DNA of 64,000 nucleotides from Lyophyllum atratum (GCA_014905825.1 JACGCN010000004.1:806001-870000); one strand, 5' to 3'. Shown: positions 1-12,831, numbered from the stretch's first letter. Notes: generated by a model from the letters alone, not told the origin. Made by a program: numbers and translations.

Positions 1-1328
1 CAACTGCCCATGAAGAGGGGGGATTTGAACTTTTCAGAGGAAGTTCCATCTAGTGATTGGAAAGGTACGGATACTGGAGACGTTGGGTCAGTCATCGTTG
101 GCGGAATGGGGCGATGGACATACGTCGTTCTTGTGCAATAGCCCATAACTAGGAGAAGTTTAGCGGGGTGTCTCGGCAAAAAAAGATTTAGCTCACAAGA
201 AACATGGAGTACACTCCCCCGACACAGGTTATCAATCTAATTCCTCGTCAATATTAGAGGGGCGAAGGTGAACTGCCTTACACACCTAACGAACGTCATG
301 TTGCTGATAGCTTGTAGCAGTTATAATTGTGGATGGCCTAGTGTTGTGAGCAGCGTTCCCGAGGGTCAGTAGGAGGGACGATGAGAAAGTATCCGGCGTG
401 CCAGCTGTAACCTACTTTAACATCCAGATGATGAAACGGGGAAACTGTTGTAAATTTAATGATCGACGTGTAACAACGTGTGGCCCTAACCCTAGAATGA
501 GGTGACTTGGGGTAATCTTATCTTATCAGCAGGAGACGTATTGCTTCCGAATCCTTGAACCTCTGCCTTTTTACGGCGAAGACAACGTAACGAGCGAATT
601 ACATAGCATCTAAGCCTCGAGTTTAGCACCTGAACCCGTCCCATGCCCTATTTGTGTTCGGACGGAGCTTGCTAAACATTCTGAACTACAGACCTGGCCC
701 TTCTTTTTATAGTTTCTTCTTGTTATCGGAGCGCAGAATGCTGGTCTAGATGCTTCTATTTATGTGAGGTCTGTCGTTTTCGAAGGGACATGGAGAGTAA
801 GTATCGGAACAAGTTGACTTTTGAGCGTATTACCCTACCTGAGCCTCTGAGCCTGAGACAGTCCGTTACCTGCTTCGCGTAACGTTTGAGTCATTAGTGC
901 TACTGATCATTAGCGTGGACTTGCTGACATTCCGGGCTCCCAAGGAGTGGCAGTGGCGCCCACTCCGCCATCGCTAAAGCGCGGATCAAGTTTGCATCCT
1001 TTTTTGCGATGCTGCGAGCCCCACATATATGGTAGCTGAAGAGCAGAGCTCCATACCAGTCCATACCTGGCTCCATTCCATGTGTTCCGAAGCCCATCGC
1101 GGAGTAGACCATCTCCACAGTCGATCATTATGAGGGTGAATACGGTTTAGCGGGAACATTGCCACCACAGCCACGTGTGGCGGCATGTCCAAATTAGGCA
1201 AGCTTGGCAGTGGGCCGACGGCGTGACTAATTTTTGACGGGCCCGGCCGTTGAGACTCCGCCTTTCACCTACCTCTATTCCGAACTATCATCATCTCCGC
1301 TCTGAATACCACAGCTCTTCATCGTTTA
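1..1328. other. Left-edge stretch without a supported gene
   Basis: Only short overlapping open frames occur here, none with a recognisable motif or convincing splice structure. It includes the upstream region of the kinase that starts at 1329. No repeat or RNA gene was seen. Confidence 0.5.
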
Positions 1329-3782
1329 ATGCCCACAAGAGCGACCACAGCAGAGCCCTATACCCAACCAAACCTCTCTTACCCTGCAGGAGCTTCCCGG
1401 ACCCGTATTCGGGTGCATCCAGCTGAGCAGGACAATGAGCCTCTCGACGTAGACCAGCAAGCCTCGGCTGCCATTTTGGCCCAAGGGGAGGGCGAAAGCA
1501 TAAGTGATGATGACGAGGACGACGAGGACGACACTTTCGCGGATATTGCTGCTACTCGGTCCATGTCGGCTTCCTACTGCGCCGATCCAGTCTCTGTGTC
1601 ACCTGCTGCAAGTTTCCTGTCCATGTTCAGCTCACCAAAGCCAGTGGAGCCTGTCGCAGACGCAGAAGGTCATGTCGTTTCTGGCTTCGTTCTCGGCCCC
1701 ATTGTCGGCCATGGCGCCTTCTCCATCATCCGCACGGCTTTCCCCGCATCGGGGGGTGTGGTCGCCGTAAAGATCGTCAAGCGCGCCGACCACTTCAAGC
1801 AGGGTAACGCCGCTCTCGCTAAGAAGCAAATCAAGCACGAGGCCGAAATCTGGTCATCACTCAGCCACGAACATATCTTGCCACTCTTCTCCTCATTCCA
1901 CAACACCTACGGTGATTACTTCTTCACGCTCTACTGTCCTGCCGGCTCCCTCTTCGATATATTGAAGAGAGACGGGTGCCCGGCGCTGCCCCAGGATGAT
2001 GCAGGGATGATGTTCAGGCAGGTGGTGAGGGGGTTACGGTATTTGCATGAGGTTGCGTTGTTGGTCCATAGGGACATCAAACTAGAGAATGTGCTCGTGG
2101 ATGAATCGGGTGTATGCAGAATTGGAGACTTCGGCATGACTGCGAAGATAGGTGAAGTTGATGAGGTGGAAGACGAACAACAAAACCCGAACGGCTTCCC
2201 GGTCGGCCACGCGACAGTCCAGCGCGCAGTCTCGCTCGTCGTGCCAGGTTCAAAGAAGACACCCAGGACGAGCCTTCACGTCCAACTAGCACGCCATCGT
2301 AACTCGACATCTACTATCAATCCTCCCCCTGGCCCAGTGCAGTTTCAGCCAGGGTCACTCCCCTACGCAGCACCTGAGCTCTTGCTTCCTCATGCAGGGC
2401 CACTGCTTCCTCACCCTGCCCAAGATATCTGGGCATTGGGGGTCCTACTGTATGGCCTTCTGACTGGACGTTTACCTTTCTCTGATTCCTTCGAACCCCG
2501 GTTGCAAATGAAAATCTTAAATGGTAACTATGGCGTGATCACACTGCAACGAACATGAGCTCACAATTTCGCTTCTAAATTAGGTGCTTATGATGTCCCT
2601 CCCGACATTGGTCGCGGAGCAGAGAGGGTTCTACAGGGCTGCCTTGATAGATCAGACAGTACGCGATGGACTATCGCAATGGTCGACGAAGTTGCCTGGG
2701 GAATTGGATGGGGCGCAGAAGGCGACGATGTTACCCCCGCCGATTCAGATGAGGAGTTCCAAAGTCAACGTATGCCTTCAGCGTCTCGGTCACACTCGCG
2801 ATGCCCTCCCGAAGTCACAATCTCTGGGGATCCTGAGTGGCAGCGCGAGGAACCTCGGTCGCGACCCTCTTTGGAAGCAGCGTCAAGGCGGTCCTCGTCT
2901 CGTATCCAACGCTCCCTCTCACGAGCCCCTGTGATCGTCCCCAGTCGATCCTCGTCAACGCGGCCAATCCTCACCCGAAGTGTCTCGCAGCAGTCCCAAG
3001 CGCAATCTCCCTCAGTCTGCGCCCTGAATGTCAGTGCCACCAGCGCACGATCCCCATCAGGCATACGCTCTCCCTCGAGTGCGAGGTCCCCTTCCTCGTC
3101 CCGTTCCTCCCGATTCTACGATGCCCACTTTGCCCTTTCTCCCCCCCTCTCCGTCGAGCGCGGTCGCAGACGCCAAACTGCACCCGGCCTCTCTTCGTCC
3201 CGCTCGCCCAGCCCGAGCATCGCGCCCACCACCCCCACCGACAACCATACCCCCTTCTCCACCTCTCGGGACGTTCTGGAAGTGCGCCCAGACGACATCG
3301 AGCGCTCTTCGTCCCGTGGGCGCCCGAGATTCAGCCGCGGCATCCGCCCAGACCACGATATATACCCTGCCGACGCTGACACGAGAACCGAGCTGGACGT
3401 CCTCGACGAGACGGCCGATTGGGCAGCCCCTGGGACGTCTGGCAGTAAACCTGCCCCCTTCATCTCGGAGCACACCCATGCCCCGCCTCTGTCTGCTATC
3501 TCCGACTCGTACGCCCCGCACACGGCGAACCCATACGACCGGCGGCGTGGTCCGCGCAGCCAGTCGAAACCGTCATATAACCCCTCCCATGCTTCGGAGT
3601 CAAGGCGTCCGGGGAGCTCGCCCCCTACGCAGGCGCCAAGATGGCCGGCGGCGGCTGGTACTGGGAGTGGGCTGCGTAGGTTTGCGATGCCGGAGAGGTT
3701 GAGGGCATTCCCAAACAGCATTCTGACGCCAGTGCAGCCCACGACGTCTGTGGACCGTCTCACGAGGAGCAGAAGCCAATGA
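1329..3782 (+). CDS. Ser/Thr protein kinase, CAMK-like, with Ser/Arg-rich tail
   Basis: Protein kinase that should phosphorylate Ser/Thr residues of unknown targets. Two exons, 1329-2523 and 2584-3782, flank a 60-bp GT-AG intron and give 797 residues. The N-terminus (about 1-115) is disordered and has an acidic run near residues 59-68. The kinase domain spans about 120-460: glycine loop GHGAFS at 128, VAVKIVK with the ATP-binding Lys near 148, catalytic HRDIKLEN at 247-254, DFG at 267-269, APE at 348-350 and DIWALGVLLYGLLTGRLPF. An insert of roughly 65 residues sits between DFG and APE. The second exon completes the C-lobe (DSTRW) and then runs about 340 residues of Ser/Arg/Pro-rich, probably disordered sequence. 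The domain order fits fungal CAMK-type regulatory kinases; I cannot name an orthologue. Kinase identity is certain, substrate unknown. Confidence 0.93.
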
Positions 3783-4490
3783 AGCTGTTGCCTAACGTTG
3801 CGCGGTGGTGCAGTGGCTTTCGTCATGGCCCATGTGGACGTCGACCTTTGTCCAAGATGGCCTGATCACCCGCAGGCTCCCCCGAACGAGTCAGGTCGGC
3901 CTCAGCGGTTGGATAACTGCAGTGGCTAGCCTGGCTCAGTTTACAGAGGGAACCTCGAGATCTATTCTCAACACCTTTCTTGTATCCCTCCAACTGTTCC
4001 TTGTCTTGTATATCCGTGTATACCCCCTTCTCTGCCCCCACATGTTACTGTTGTCATGTCCTTGTCACTCCATCCTGGCTCCGATTCCCTATGCCGCATA
4101 TCACTATTCCACCATCCCCACATACCACATTCTCAGGCGTCTGTTCCGTTCCGGTCCTCGCACATTGTATAACTTATTCCCCATGCAACACCCCACATTC
4201 CACTCACTCTCTATCCTTTACATACCACATCAGCGCTCAACGGGCTATCTGCTGCTTAGTTGTGGATACTCTACCATGCCACTGTCATTGTACTGAAGTA
4301 TTTATCGTCTGTGTCTGCGTCTCTTCGTTGGGTCGATAGGGTGTATAACAGCTATCTATTCGGTATCATGTACATACATATGTTCGAGAACGATAGTTTA
4401 CGCTAAATAAATACGGGCGACACGTCGCAACAATGAGGGAAAGAGAACGAACGGCCCGGATACAAAAAATGAAGAATTGAGGGCGTATTG
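3783..4490. other. Convergent intergenic stretch
   Basis: This lies between the 3' ends of the kinase and the Ssr4-like gene. It is C/T-rich and holds one 163-codon open frame without motifs, which I take as chance. I see nothing else. Confidence 0.5.
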
Positions 4491-5934
4491 CTAGGCGGCA
4501 ATCCTCTCGGTCTCCATGTCCATCGGAATATCAGGCAGTGTTTCTCGTTCCCAGTCTGGCCGGGTCGTTCTCCGTTCGGAGGTCCTCGCCTTCAGAGCTT
4601 CGATCTCTTCCTGAAGCTTCGCCTGGGAACATTCAACGTCCTGAACAGGTCTCAAAGTCCCAACACGTACAGTTTTATTCTCTAGCTCCGTTTTGTTGAA
4701 GATGGAGTAGGGTCGAGGCGGCGGGGGTGCATTTTTATCGCCTGAATAGAAAAATTTGTGAGAACAAAGCTCGTTGGTATAATCGTAGGGACGATGACGC
4801 ACCATATGCTGCGAACTTGAATACTTCATTCATCATATCGTGATTTCGCTTATAGCGATTGAGCGCGAGGGTGCGCGTGGATATCTGGTCGACTTCGTCT
4901 TATATGGTGGTGTTTCAGACACTATTAGCGAAGCAGGGGCGCTAAAAGGACGTACCTCCCGAATCATCGTCTTCCGGACGTGTTGGTCGCTTTTCCGGAA
5001 TGGGTGACAGGCGCGAGATGAAATGGCAAACACACTCACCCCACTGGTGCTTCCGCTCCGATTCCGCGCCCGCTCCTGTTCCCTCCTGCGCTCAAGCATC
5101 TCCATGCTACTATTTTGCTGGGCGACCATGGCCTGCTGCTGACTAAAGTTCATAGGCATCCCAGGCTGCTGCATCGGGGGCGCTGAGGACTGCACGGGTG
5201 CAGTCCCAGGAGGATACACCTTCTGTCCCATTTTGTCTCCAGAGACATACACGGCTGGCTCGTTGACGATGCGTAACGGATAGTTGCGCACAGGCTGGGT
5301 CATCAGTGAGGGCAAGATCTCTGGACGTCAAAAAAACGTCAGTCAGTCAACGACTCGGGAGACAGCGCGGGAGGTGCGATAGGCAATAGCTCACGTGTCT
5401 GAGGTCCTTGTGTGTAGTGTACGAGAACAAGCTGAGCGTTCCCTCCCTTAATCAGACGGTACCGCCGTCGACAACGCCAAGCGTTCGAGTCTTGGGAGCC
5501 GGGAATGAAGCCAAACTTTATCTCGTGCACCTCGAGTTCCTATCTGTTGATTAGACATAGCTGACGGCGGCTGATAATCACCACTCACACGGGAGGTTCC
5601 GACAGGGATGGTAAATTTAACCTCTTGATCCTGGAAGCGAAGTCCGTCGATGGGAAAGGGGGATTGTGGTGGCAGGAACAACAGTAAGACCTGTCCCTCT
5701 GTAGAACGACGAATATTTTAGTCGCCGCGGCGCGTCTTGAGTAGAGTTTACCCGCGACTCACCTGCCGGCTTATCGACGAATCCCCAACCAAAGGGCACG
5801 GTATTAGCCATGGACATCGCCCGTGTAAGCATGTTGACGGCTGATTCATAGTTGACTTCGCGGTGGAGGCCTAGATTCTCTGGATAGCGGAGACACAGCC
5901 CTTCAGCTTGAGCTTGTTGAAAACTTGAAGACAT
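4491..5934 (-). CDS. Ssr4-like SWI/SNF-RSC complex subunit
   Basis: Probable nuclear chromatin-remodelling subunit. Seven exons (5763-5934, 5589-5698, 5395-5539, 5040-5320, 4956-4989, 4803-4898, 4491-4741) join in frame to 362 residues; the fifth is only 34 nt. The N-terminal domain reads GLCLRYPENLGLHREVNYE, then GWGFVDKPAEGQVLLLF, then DGLRFQDQEVKFTIPVG and IKFGFIPGSQDSNAWRCRRRY followed by RLIKGGNAQLVLVHYTQG, which matches my memory of the fungal Ssr4 N-terminal domain. A Gln/Met/Pro-rich linker and a basic helix (MLERRREQERARNR) precede a conserved TRTLALNRYKRNHDMMNEVF stretch. Every intron has canonical GT-AG ends. Start chosen at the only Met that opens the conserved domain. It is divergent from the F-box gene at 6078, 143 bp apart. 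Family call rests on motif recall; splice model is firm. Confidence 0.82.
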
Positions 5935-6077
5935 TTTATACTGTCAAGCTTTCAGACATCACTTGCCGAACCCAATACGTGTTGTTTGTTCCCAGCCTCT
6001 AAACCAAATAGCTGCGCATCCTGATTAGACCCTCCGCGTTCAGTCTACTCTCGAGTCAGAGTCTCCCTCGTACTCTG

Positions 6078-7180
6078 ATGCCCTTGTCTACCGATATCCC
6101 TCTGGACGTCCTCGATTATATTTTGGATTGGATAAAGCTCCCTGATCTTGCTTCTTTTTGCCGTACAAGCAAAAAACTCTATCCACATGCAAGGAATGCC
6201 CTTTACCGTCATCTCAACCTCACTCCAGAGAAAATAGTGGCGGCTTTTTCTGCCCTTTCTAAAGAGCCCACTCTCTCTGCGAAAGTTAAATCCCTCGTCC
6301 TCTCAGGGACCGGGTTTGAGGTGGTGTTTGGTACTATACAGGACATCTTGATGCTCATGCCACAACTTCGCACCCTCGTCCTCATGATCAGCCCTTATGG
6401 TTCGTGGACTCTTCCACAGAACAACACCAGCCCCTTCCAGCTCCAAACATTCAAATGCAATTTCCGCTACGATTGGGAATTGGAAAATTTTCTAACTAGT
6501 CAACAACGCCTACGGCATCTGGAGTTGCGATCTCATGATATTGTTGAAATGCCCCTCATGAAACTCACCACCAACCACCTTCCGCTCCTTGAATATATCT
6601 CCGCCCCGTGGCCTGTCGTGTTTTGCCTTGTACCCAAGCGTCCTATACAGCAGGTAACAATATACCCCAATCCCAGCCGTGATACAACGAGCGAGTCGAT
6701 TCTCGATTGTCTCTCGGAGTCAACAGCCAAGAATGGGGTTCAGCGACTATTTCTCAGTCGTGAAAACCTTTATGCTGCCCGGAATCGTCTGGCCACCATA
6801 ACTCCCGGTTTAACACATCTCACATTGGATTCACGCAGTATCGATCCTAGTCAAGAGGTAAGCCTCGCCCATGTCCCGATCTCTCCTCTCTCTCAAATAG
6901 TCGTACATTCTAGTCGGATGTCCTGTTTCCGCAATGGATGAAAGATATTGTCTCGCACCTGCGGTGCCTCCGTATCTTCACAATAAAATTGGAACCTGAT
7001 ATATCACCCATCCCATGTCAAGAAATCGATTTTATTCCCTTCGTGACAAAGGTCTTCCAGGCTGCGTCCAGCTTGGAGTATGTCATCATCACCTTTAACC
7101 GGTTACGGGCTAGATATACCTGCAAGCGGATCCAAGGGAAGGATGACTGGTACCTATGTGATGACTTCGAAGCTTTATGA
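6078..7180 (+). CDS. F-box protein
   Basis: Probable substrate receptor of an SCF ubiquitin ligase. Two exons, 6078-6857 and 6914-7180, with a 56-bp intron, give 348 residues. The N-terminus is a compact F-box (IPLDVLDYILDWIKLPDLAS then CRTSKKLYPHARNALYR, residues about 6-45). The rest carries weak leucine-rich periodicity (LKSLVLSG-like, LRTLVLMI, LTHLTLDS), as in the large expanded F-box families of agaricomycetes. No target can be inferred. The start codon directly precedes the F-box. The final TGA falls after a short hydrophilic tail; a further 3' exon cannot be excluded. Confidence 0.85.
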
Positions 7181-7632
7181 ATCCTCCGTACGCAATTCCA
7201 TAGAACGGAAATGAGGACCTGGTGGCAGAATCAGAATGCTATAGATCTGTTGCTTATCTGTTTAACGACAACGCCGAAGATGTATATAGACTAGACGTCT
7301 TACATCCTCTGAGATTGATATATTGTATCTATCTCAAATACCATGAGCAGTAGGACACGAGGTAAGATCTTGTTCCAGCTTGCCAGACGACAATGGTGAC
7401 GCACTGCAGGTCGTGCCGATCATTGTAGTCAACTGCAAGCTCATGAAGAAGCGCATCCCCCTTACCACCTCCCGCAGACCAAAAAGACTGCATATCCCTC
7501 ACCAGTCCTACTTCAATATCTCTGTCATGTTTTCTCAGCACATATTACACTAGTCATACATGGTGCCTGGCACAAAGTTCGGAAACTGTGAATACCCTGT
7601 AGCAGGAGTAACAGAGCAGATGTGGTTAATAT
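7181..7632. other. Convergent intergenic stretch
   Basis: This lies between the 3' ends of the F-box gene and the macro-domain gene. A 70-codon minus-strand open frame (7329-7541) shows no motif. I see nothing supportable. Confidence 0.45.
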
Positions 7633-8169
7633 TCAGTTCTCGGACGCATCTCCAGTAGGGGTATAAATGAGTATAGGTGTGCTGAGCTCTTTGAGAATGG
7701 CCTCTGTATCTACCCATGGGACACCGAACTTCCCGGAATTGAAACGGCTGCAAACGGGTACGAAGTTAATGGGACTGTCCACCTATAATCTAAGTATAAG
7801 AACTCGGGCAAAGACGTACCAGGCATGCAGTTCTTTCCCATCCACATTTTGCTTCATCAAATCCTGCACTGCCGTCTTAGTTGCAGCCAGGATTGCTTCC
7901 GGCTTGTCTTTGCGCTTGCCGTACGCACGCGATGTAAAAAGACACGCGATATAGTGAGTGTCGCCTGGAATCAGCAAGCAGGTTCCAAGCAGGGATTGGC
8001 CGTGAGCCTTGCAGTGGGCTTTGTACACTTCGAACTGGGCGGGGTAGTTATCACGGAAGGCGAGCGCGATTCCCCCTCCCCATGATCCGACAGTGTTACA
8101 AGCATGAACAAGAATCGCACCCTGAGGAGCTGCGAACAGATCGCCTATCGTATGAACGATTTCAGCCAT
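7633..8169 (-). CDS. Macro-domain protein, Poa1-like ADP-ribose-1''-phosphate phosphatase
   Basis: Probably removes the phosphate from ADP-ribose 1''-phosphate made during tRNA splicing, or hydrolyses ADP-ribosyl esters. Two exons, 7820-8169 and 7633-7747, close in frame to 154 residues, close to yeast Poa1. The macro fold is clear: GDLFAAPQGAILVHACNTVG places the ADP-ribose binding Asp and Asn, followed by SWGGGIALAFRDNYP, a Gly-rich phosphate loop, and a C-terminal FNSGKFGVPWVDTEAILKEL typical of Poa1-type enzymes. The protein is essentially the bare domain without targeting signals, which suggests a cytosolic or nuclear location. It faces the F-box gene tail to tail. Confidence 0.92.
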
Positions 8170-9318
8170 TTAGGAAGGGTCACGATGTAATCGCCTCTAC
8201 GGACCCGGTTAGAGCACCGAGTGCCTCCAGTCATGGACCAGAACTTCTCACGGTCCTTCGCCAATAGATAGTACATGGGATAATCTATCCATATTCGCAA
8301 ATGTTAACCACAGTTCTGTCAGATAAATCAGCCATAAGAACATGCCTGTGGGATATGCGCTACGTAGTTCGGCATTGGGTTCATAGGCCTGATAAGCTGT
8401 GGTCAACGATTTACAAGTTTGCTAAGTATAGGTGGCTCACCTAGTTAAATTTCGGCAAACTCCGCGCCGGCCCTAACGTGTCACTATATTAAGCTCGCCC
8501 CGACTTGAACGGTCTCTTGGTGGCTAATACCCCCCAACAACGCTTGTGACGCCGTTCAGTGAGCTCGAGGCCTCAGGCCTGAGGTTAGCCATCCGCCTCT
8601 TCTTATATTGACTTTTCTGACGAATTCTATATAGGATCTGTAGACCGATTATGTTGGCGCCCATGAGTCGCATGCAGAGTAGAAACTCGTAAGTCCTTCA
8701 CGTTCTTGTTAATTTGCTTCAATTTCCGACCTTCGTCATCATTTCTAGAGCGTGGCGTGATCTCGAGGCTGCCCTTTTCGCGAGGCTATTCCGTGCTAGT
8801 TGTTGACGAGGGGCTGTATACATTCAGGCAAGTCCCATCCCCTACATTGATTGACAGTCATTTGACGTGCTTTTTGGTCGACAGTTCGTGCCATTCGACC
8901 AATATTTTGTTGTTGACTGGTGCTCCCTCGCCCTGCATCGGCTTATCTGATGTAGGGTCCGATACGGCGTGACTTCGAGTCTGCTGTTGTTGTTGACCTC
9001 GGTTCGTTGTCCTGCCGTAACTATTTCGGTGGAGGCTTCTGTACTGTCAACTATGCAAAATCAAATAACCCAGGTCATCCGTATATCATACTGCATACCT
9101 TTACTCGTCAATTTGTAGAGGAATAAACGGTGTTGATGTGCAGCTTCTGTGCTCTTAAGTGTCCGTTTCATGTTTCATCATCACTTTCTTGGCAGAAAAC
9201 ATCTACACTCAGTCTTGTGAGGTATGATTTTGCTATCTCTACAATGAATCTCTAACGTTCCAATAGCAAAGCAATTGAACAGAGGGACCATTGCCACTAA
9301 TAATGTGCCATCACCAGA
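8170..9318. other. Intergenic stretch
   Basis: About 1.15 kb between the macro-domain gene start and the TRP4 stop. Short open frames lack motifs. A perfect 14-bp palindrome centred near 8577 is the only structural feature I could point to. No gene is supported. Confidence 0.5.
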
Positions 9319-10461
9319 TTACTGGGATGCAGCAAGTCGACCAGCCGCACAGAACTTTTCAAGTGCATCCCACGCCGATCCAGATGTAACACTCTCCAAC
9401 GCCATCGCCGTGCCTTGCTTATAGTCTTTCGCCAACCCGGCAACAACGAGAAGAGCAGACGCGTTCATCAGAACGAAATCAAGGACTGGGGTCAATTCCT
9501 CTGCAATGTGCTTCCCCGACGTAAGCAATCGTCTAAACGTCGCTGCATTATCTTGAGGGCTCCCTCCTGCCACATCCGACAGCGGATGCACCTCCAAGCC
9601 GAAGTCGTCTGGGTGCAGCATCTTCTCGGTGATATTTCCATCCTTCAGTTCCCAAGCCCACGTAGGACCAGCACAGCTGATCTCGTCCAGACGCTCACAC
9701 CCGCACACGACTAGGGCACGTTCAACACCGCCGTCGCGCAGCGATTGGGCGAAGGTCGCACCAATCTCACGCTCTGCCACGCCGAGCACCATACCCCGTG
9801 GTCGCGCGGGATTGATAAGAGGTCCAAGAACATTGAACATCGTGCGAAAAGGAAGGGCTTTGCGATAAGGCGCGATAAAGGCGAGAGCGGGGTGATAGTG
9901 AGGCGCTAGGATGAAGGTGAAAGGCGCGCGAGGGATAGGGGTCGTAGAGCCAGGTGCTGGTGCGGTAAACAGGCAGCCTAGCGCCTCTAAAAGATCTGCT
10001 GAACCCGAAGAGGATGTCGATGCACGACTGCCATGCTAAGAGGAGAGAGGTTTGGTCAAGATAGGACTAGGACGACAAATATCTTGAAGACTCACCTTGA
10101 TAACGCGGGCACCTGCGCCTGCAGCGACGATCGCTGCCGCAGTGCTGACGTTGAATAGGTTGTAACCATCTCCTCCGGTACCAACGATATCCACGACAAA
10201 GTCATTCTCGGCGTCCTGCACATCGGCCTTCAGAGCTTTCTCGCGCAGGACCTCGGCTGCGGCTGCAAGAGACTCTGGTCTCCTTTCAACACGATGTACA
10301 TGCAACGCAGTTAAGAAAGCCCCTATCTGAGATGGCTGCAAGATGTTCGGGGTGAATAGGTGGTTTAGAGCCGATTTTAGGTCATCTGCGGTGAAATATT
10401 CCGGAGTCTGCACAAGCCTCTTCAAAAGCGGCTTGAAGGAGTCGGAGGTATAGCCTTCCAT
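9319..10461 (-). CDS. TRP4: Anthranilate phosphoribosyltransferase
   Basis: Second step of tryptophan synthesis: joins anthranilate to PRPP, giving phosphoribosylanthranilate, in the cytosol. Two exons, 10096-10461 and 9319-10035, with a 60-bp intron in phase 0, encode 360 residues, normal for fungal Trp4. Exon 1 holds the N-terminal helical domain (ALNHLFTPNILQPSQIGAFL) and the PRPP loop VDIVGTGGDGYNLFNVSTAA followed by AAGAGARVIK. Exon 2 continues with HGSRASTSSSGSADLLEALG, then FNVLGPLINPARPRGMVLGV and LDEISCAGPTWAWEL. All family hallmarks are present and the frame is unbroken. The Met at 10461 sits about 35 residues ahead of the conserved helices. TRP4 and HIS1 lie 8 kb apart with no sign of co-regulation. 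Confidence 0.97.
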
Positions 10462-11197
10462 GGTAACGAACGGTGATGAGGTCTAGCAGCGAATAGTGCT
10501 GCTTTATAAACGCCAGGTAAGCGGATAAGGTTGTTCGACGCTGGAAGGCAGGAAGAATTTACACACACACGTTTTCCACCTGACTCATATTAATTTACCC
10601 GCCGAGATCATACCGTCCTAAGTACGTGTCGTAAAGGGAGAATTAAGACTTCCTTGATCGTTTCGACTCTAGGCTCAGTCGAGGGAGGGGGTGGGCAGGA
10701 CATAGGTGGAACGTTGTAATTATCAGTTAACAATGATGTTCACTGCCGTCATCTTATGGCGCCAAGCTCCGAAGGCACGGACATCATCCCACCCCTGGAC
10801 GCCTCTTCACTCCATACGTCCATGAGTGACAGAATGATTCTGTCAACCGCTGTTTTCCCTTTGCCTGTATCTCGTTGACCACGTTATATCATGAACCGGA
10901 CTGTCCTGGCCCCGGTCGCATAAAACTTCAAGATTTCGACTTTGACAACTACATGGAATTCTGATATTAAGACCCTTGCTAAGCAGGCGTCGTCTGCCGT
11001 CTACTAACCTCTAGAGGATGGCCATATTAACGACGTTGCCCATCACGACCCGCCAGCCTCATCGAAACTTCGGGCAACTTCGCTAGGTGATTGCAGCTGC
11101 TCTAATACGTTTTTATTCCTCTTTTTTCTGCTCAAGCCGTAATCGCAAATATCCATGCCGGTCTTATCCCCGAGTCCCTTCCCAGCGCTGAGCAGTG
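10462..11197. other. Divergent intergenic stretch
   Basis: About 0.7 kb upstream of TRP4 on one side and of the broken F-box gene on the other. It holds a short CA run near 10560 and no recognisable gene. Confidence 0.45.
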
Positions 11198-12831
11198 ATG
11201 TTCTGTCCCGTTTGCACTGAATATGCGACTCCTGTGCCAAAAACACTACGGCTCTTAGATGAACAGTAAGTAATCATCTATACTCCACCTATTTGTGCTC
11301 GTGACTACCTTTCAAATTCCAGGGTCTGGATGTTATGTACATCACGTTGATTCCGCCTAGATCGGCGGCCGCCACAATCTAGGAATCCGGTGATATCCTC
11401 TCCGGTGCATGTCGATGTTCGTTTCTTCTTTTCTTGTTCTGGTTTAAGAACAAAAACCTACTGGACACGATGTATCTCACCTCTCGCAACACTTCCCACT
11501 ACACCGCATGTACGCCCGCCCATGACTGTACCTTCGTGTAACGACTCACCGGGTTTTTTTATACCGCAGAAGATCTGAATCATCTCGCAGAAGGCAAGCA
11601 ACAGCCAGGAAGAACCGTGCTACTCCTCATGTCGCATCATGGAAAGCTGTCAGGCCGCAGATAGCCGCCCCCGCCAGTCCTCTCGGCCGAATAAGCAGAA
11701 ATGGCCCTGTAATTCCCCCGGAGCTCTATGGAAATATCATTGAATGGGTCACAGACACGCAGGACCTATGTAACCTCTCCCTGACTTCCCGAATCTGCTA
11801 CGCAGAGGCACAGCGCGTCCTGTACCGCGTCATTGATCTCGCCCAAAATACGCATGCTCCCGTGTTATGGGCTTCTACCATACTCCAGTATCCACGCAGA
11901 GCATCAGCAGTCCGCGCTCTGACATTGAGATTCGATATAGCGTTTCTACTCGTCCCAGATATGCTGCTTTCCTCGCTGAAAATAATCTCACAAGCCCTCA
12001 GAACGCTCCGAAAGCTCAAAAAGCTCGTCCTGATAGGCCATCCTCTAGCGATGATGCATCCCATCCATACATGGATCCTTGACGGATGCACCGCCGACCT
12101 CGAGATATTTCACAATTCGGTCTTCCCACCTTCGGCCGTTATTCCATTCCTCTCACGGCAACTCAACCTTCGCCAATGGAAGCAGATGGGTGTTTTCCCT
12201 AGCGGTATCATTGCGGACACCGTCCTGCCTCACTTAGCGTACGCTCGACAGTTCATGCATCAGCTCTCACATGTTTCAGAACACCGAGGCCTTTGGTCCG
12301 TGTACGCCTCAAAATTGATGACTGGAGCGGACAGAGCGGGGATCGTGAAGCTATTGAGGCCCTATCGCTGTTTGGACCGACTTTGTCCACGCTCAGCATC
12401 GAGTATTCTTCAGACAATACCATCGCACCTGACGCTGGTCGAGGCCCTTGAGCTGCTCGCTGAAGCGGACACCAGAGTTGAAAGTTCTTGTTTACACAAC
12501 GGCATCAGCTTCTAGCACACAAGTAGGTTGGCAATCGCACATGGGCCTCTTCCTTGTTTAACATGTATCTCAGGGCGCCTTTTGGAGGGACTGTACGGAA
12601 CAGTTATCGAAGTTTTCAAAGTTGGAGGTGCTGGTGCTGCAGCTTCAGCGTCAGTTGCCCGCACCCAAAGAACGTATATCGATGTGTAAACATGCTTTCG
12701 AACAATGCCCGTCTCTTCGTTGCGTCGGCTTGCGGCACGGCGGTTCATATTCTTATACCAGGCGGCTGGGTAGCAGTCCGGTGGTTGAGGAGAAGCTCGG
12801 TGCCTTGATCTCCGAGATTGCTGGAGAGTGA
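11198..12831 (+). pseudogene. F-box protein gene, frameshifted
   Basis: The F-box region reads PPELYGNIIEWVTDTQDLCN and SLTSRICYAEAQRVLYRVI from an exon that seems to begin at 11570, then leucine-rich sequence and LNLRQWKQMG. Near 12231-12240 similarity jumps to the -1 frame (RPLVRVRLKIDD, LFGPTLSTLSIEY). Near 12440 it jumps again by -1 (LKRTPELKVLVYTTASASS), which then splices through a 51-bp intron (12523-12573) into a well-formed last exon ending at 12831. No GT-AG intron explains either jump, so the gene is a pseudogene or contains two single-base errors. A possible first exon at 11198 encodes a short CxxC peptide (MFCPVCTE), but no continuous path to 11570 was found, so the 5' end is uncertain. 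Confidence 0.65.

Noticed and set aside
3805..4296. 163-codon open frame after the kinase
   Set aside because: It has no motif, an odd Tyr/His/Pro-rich composition from C/T-rich DNA and no homologue I recognise; it looks like 3' noncoding DNA.
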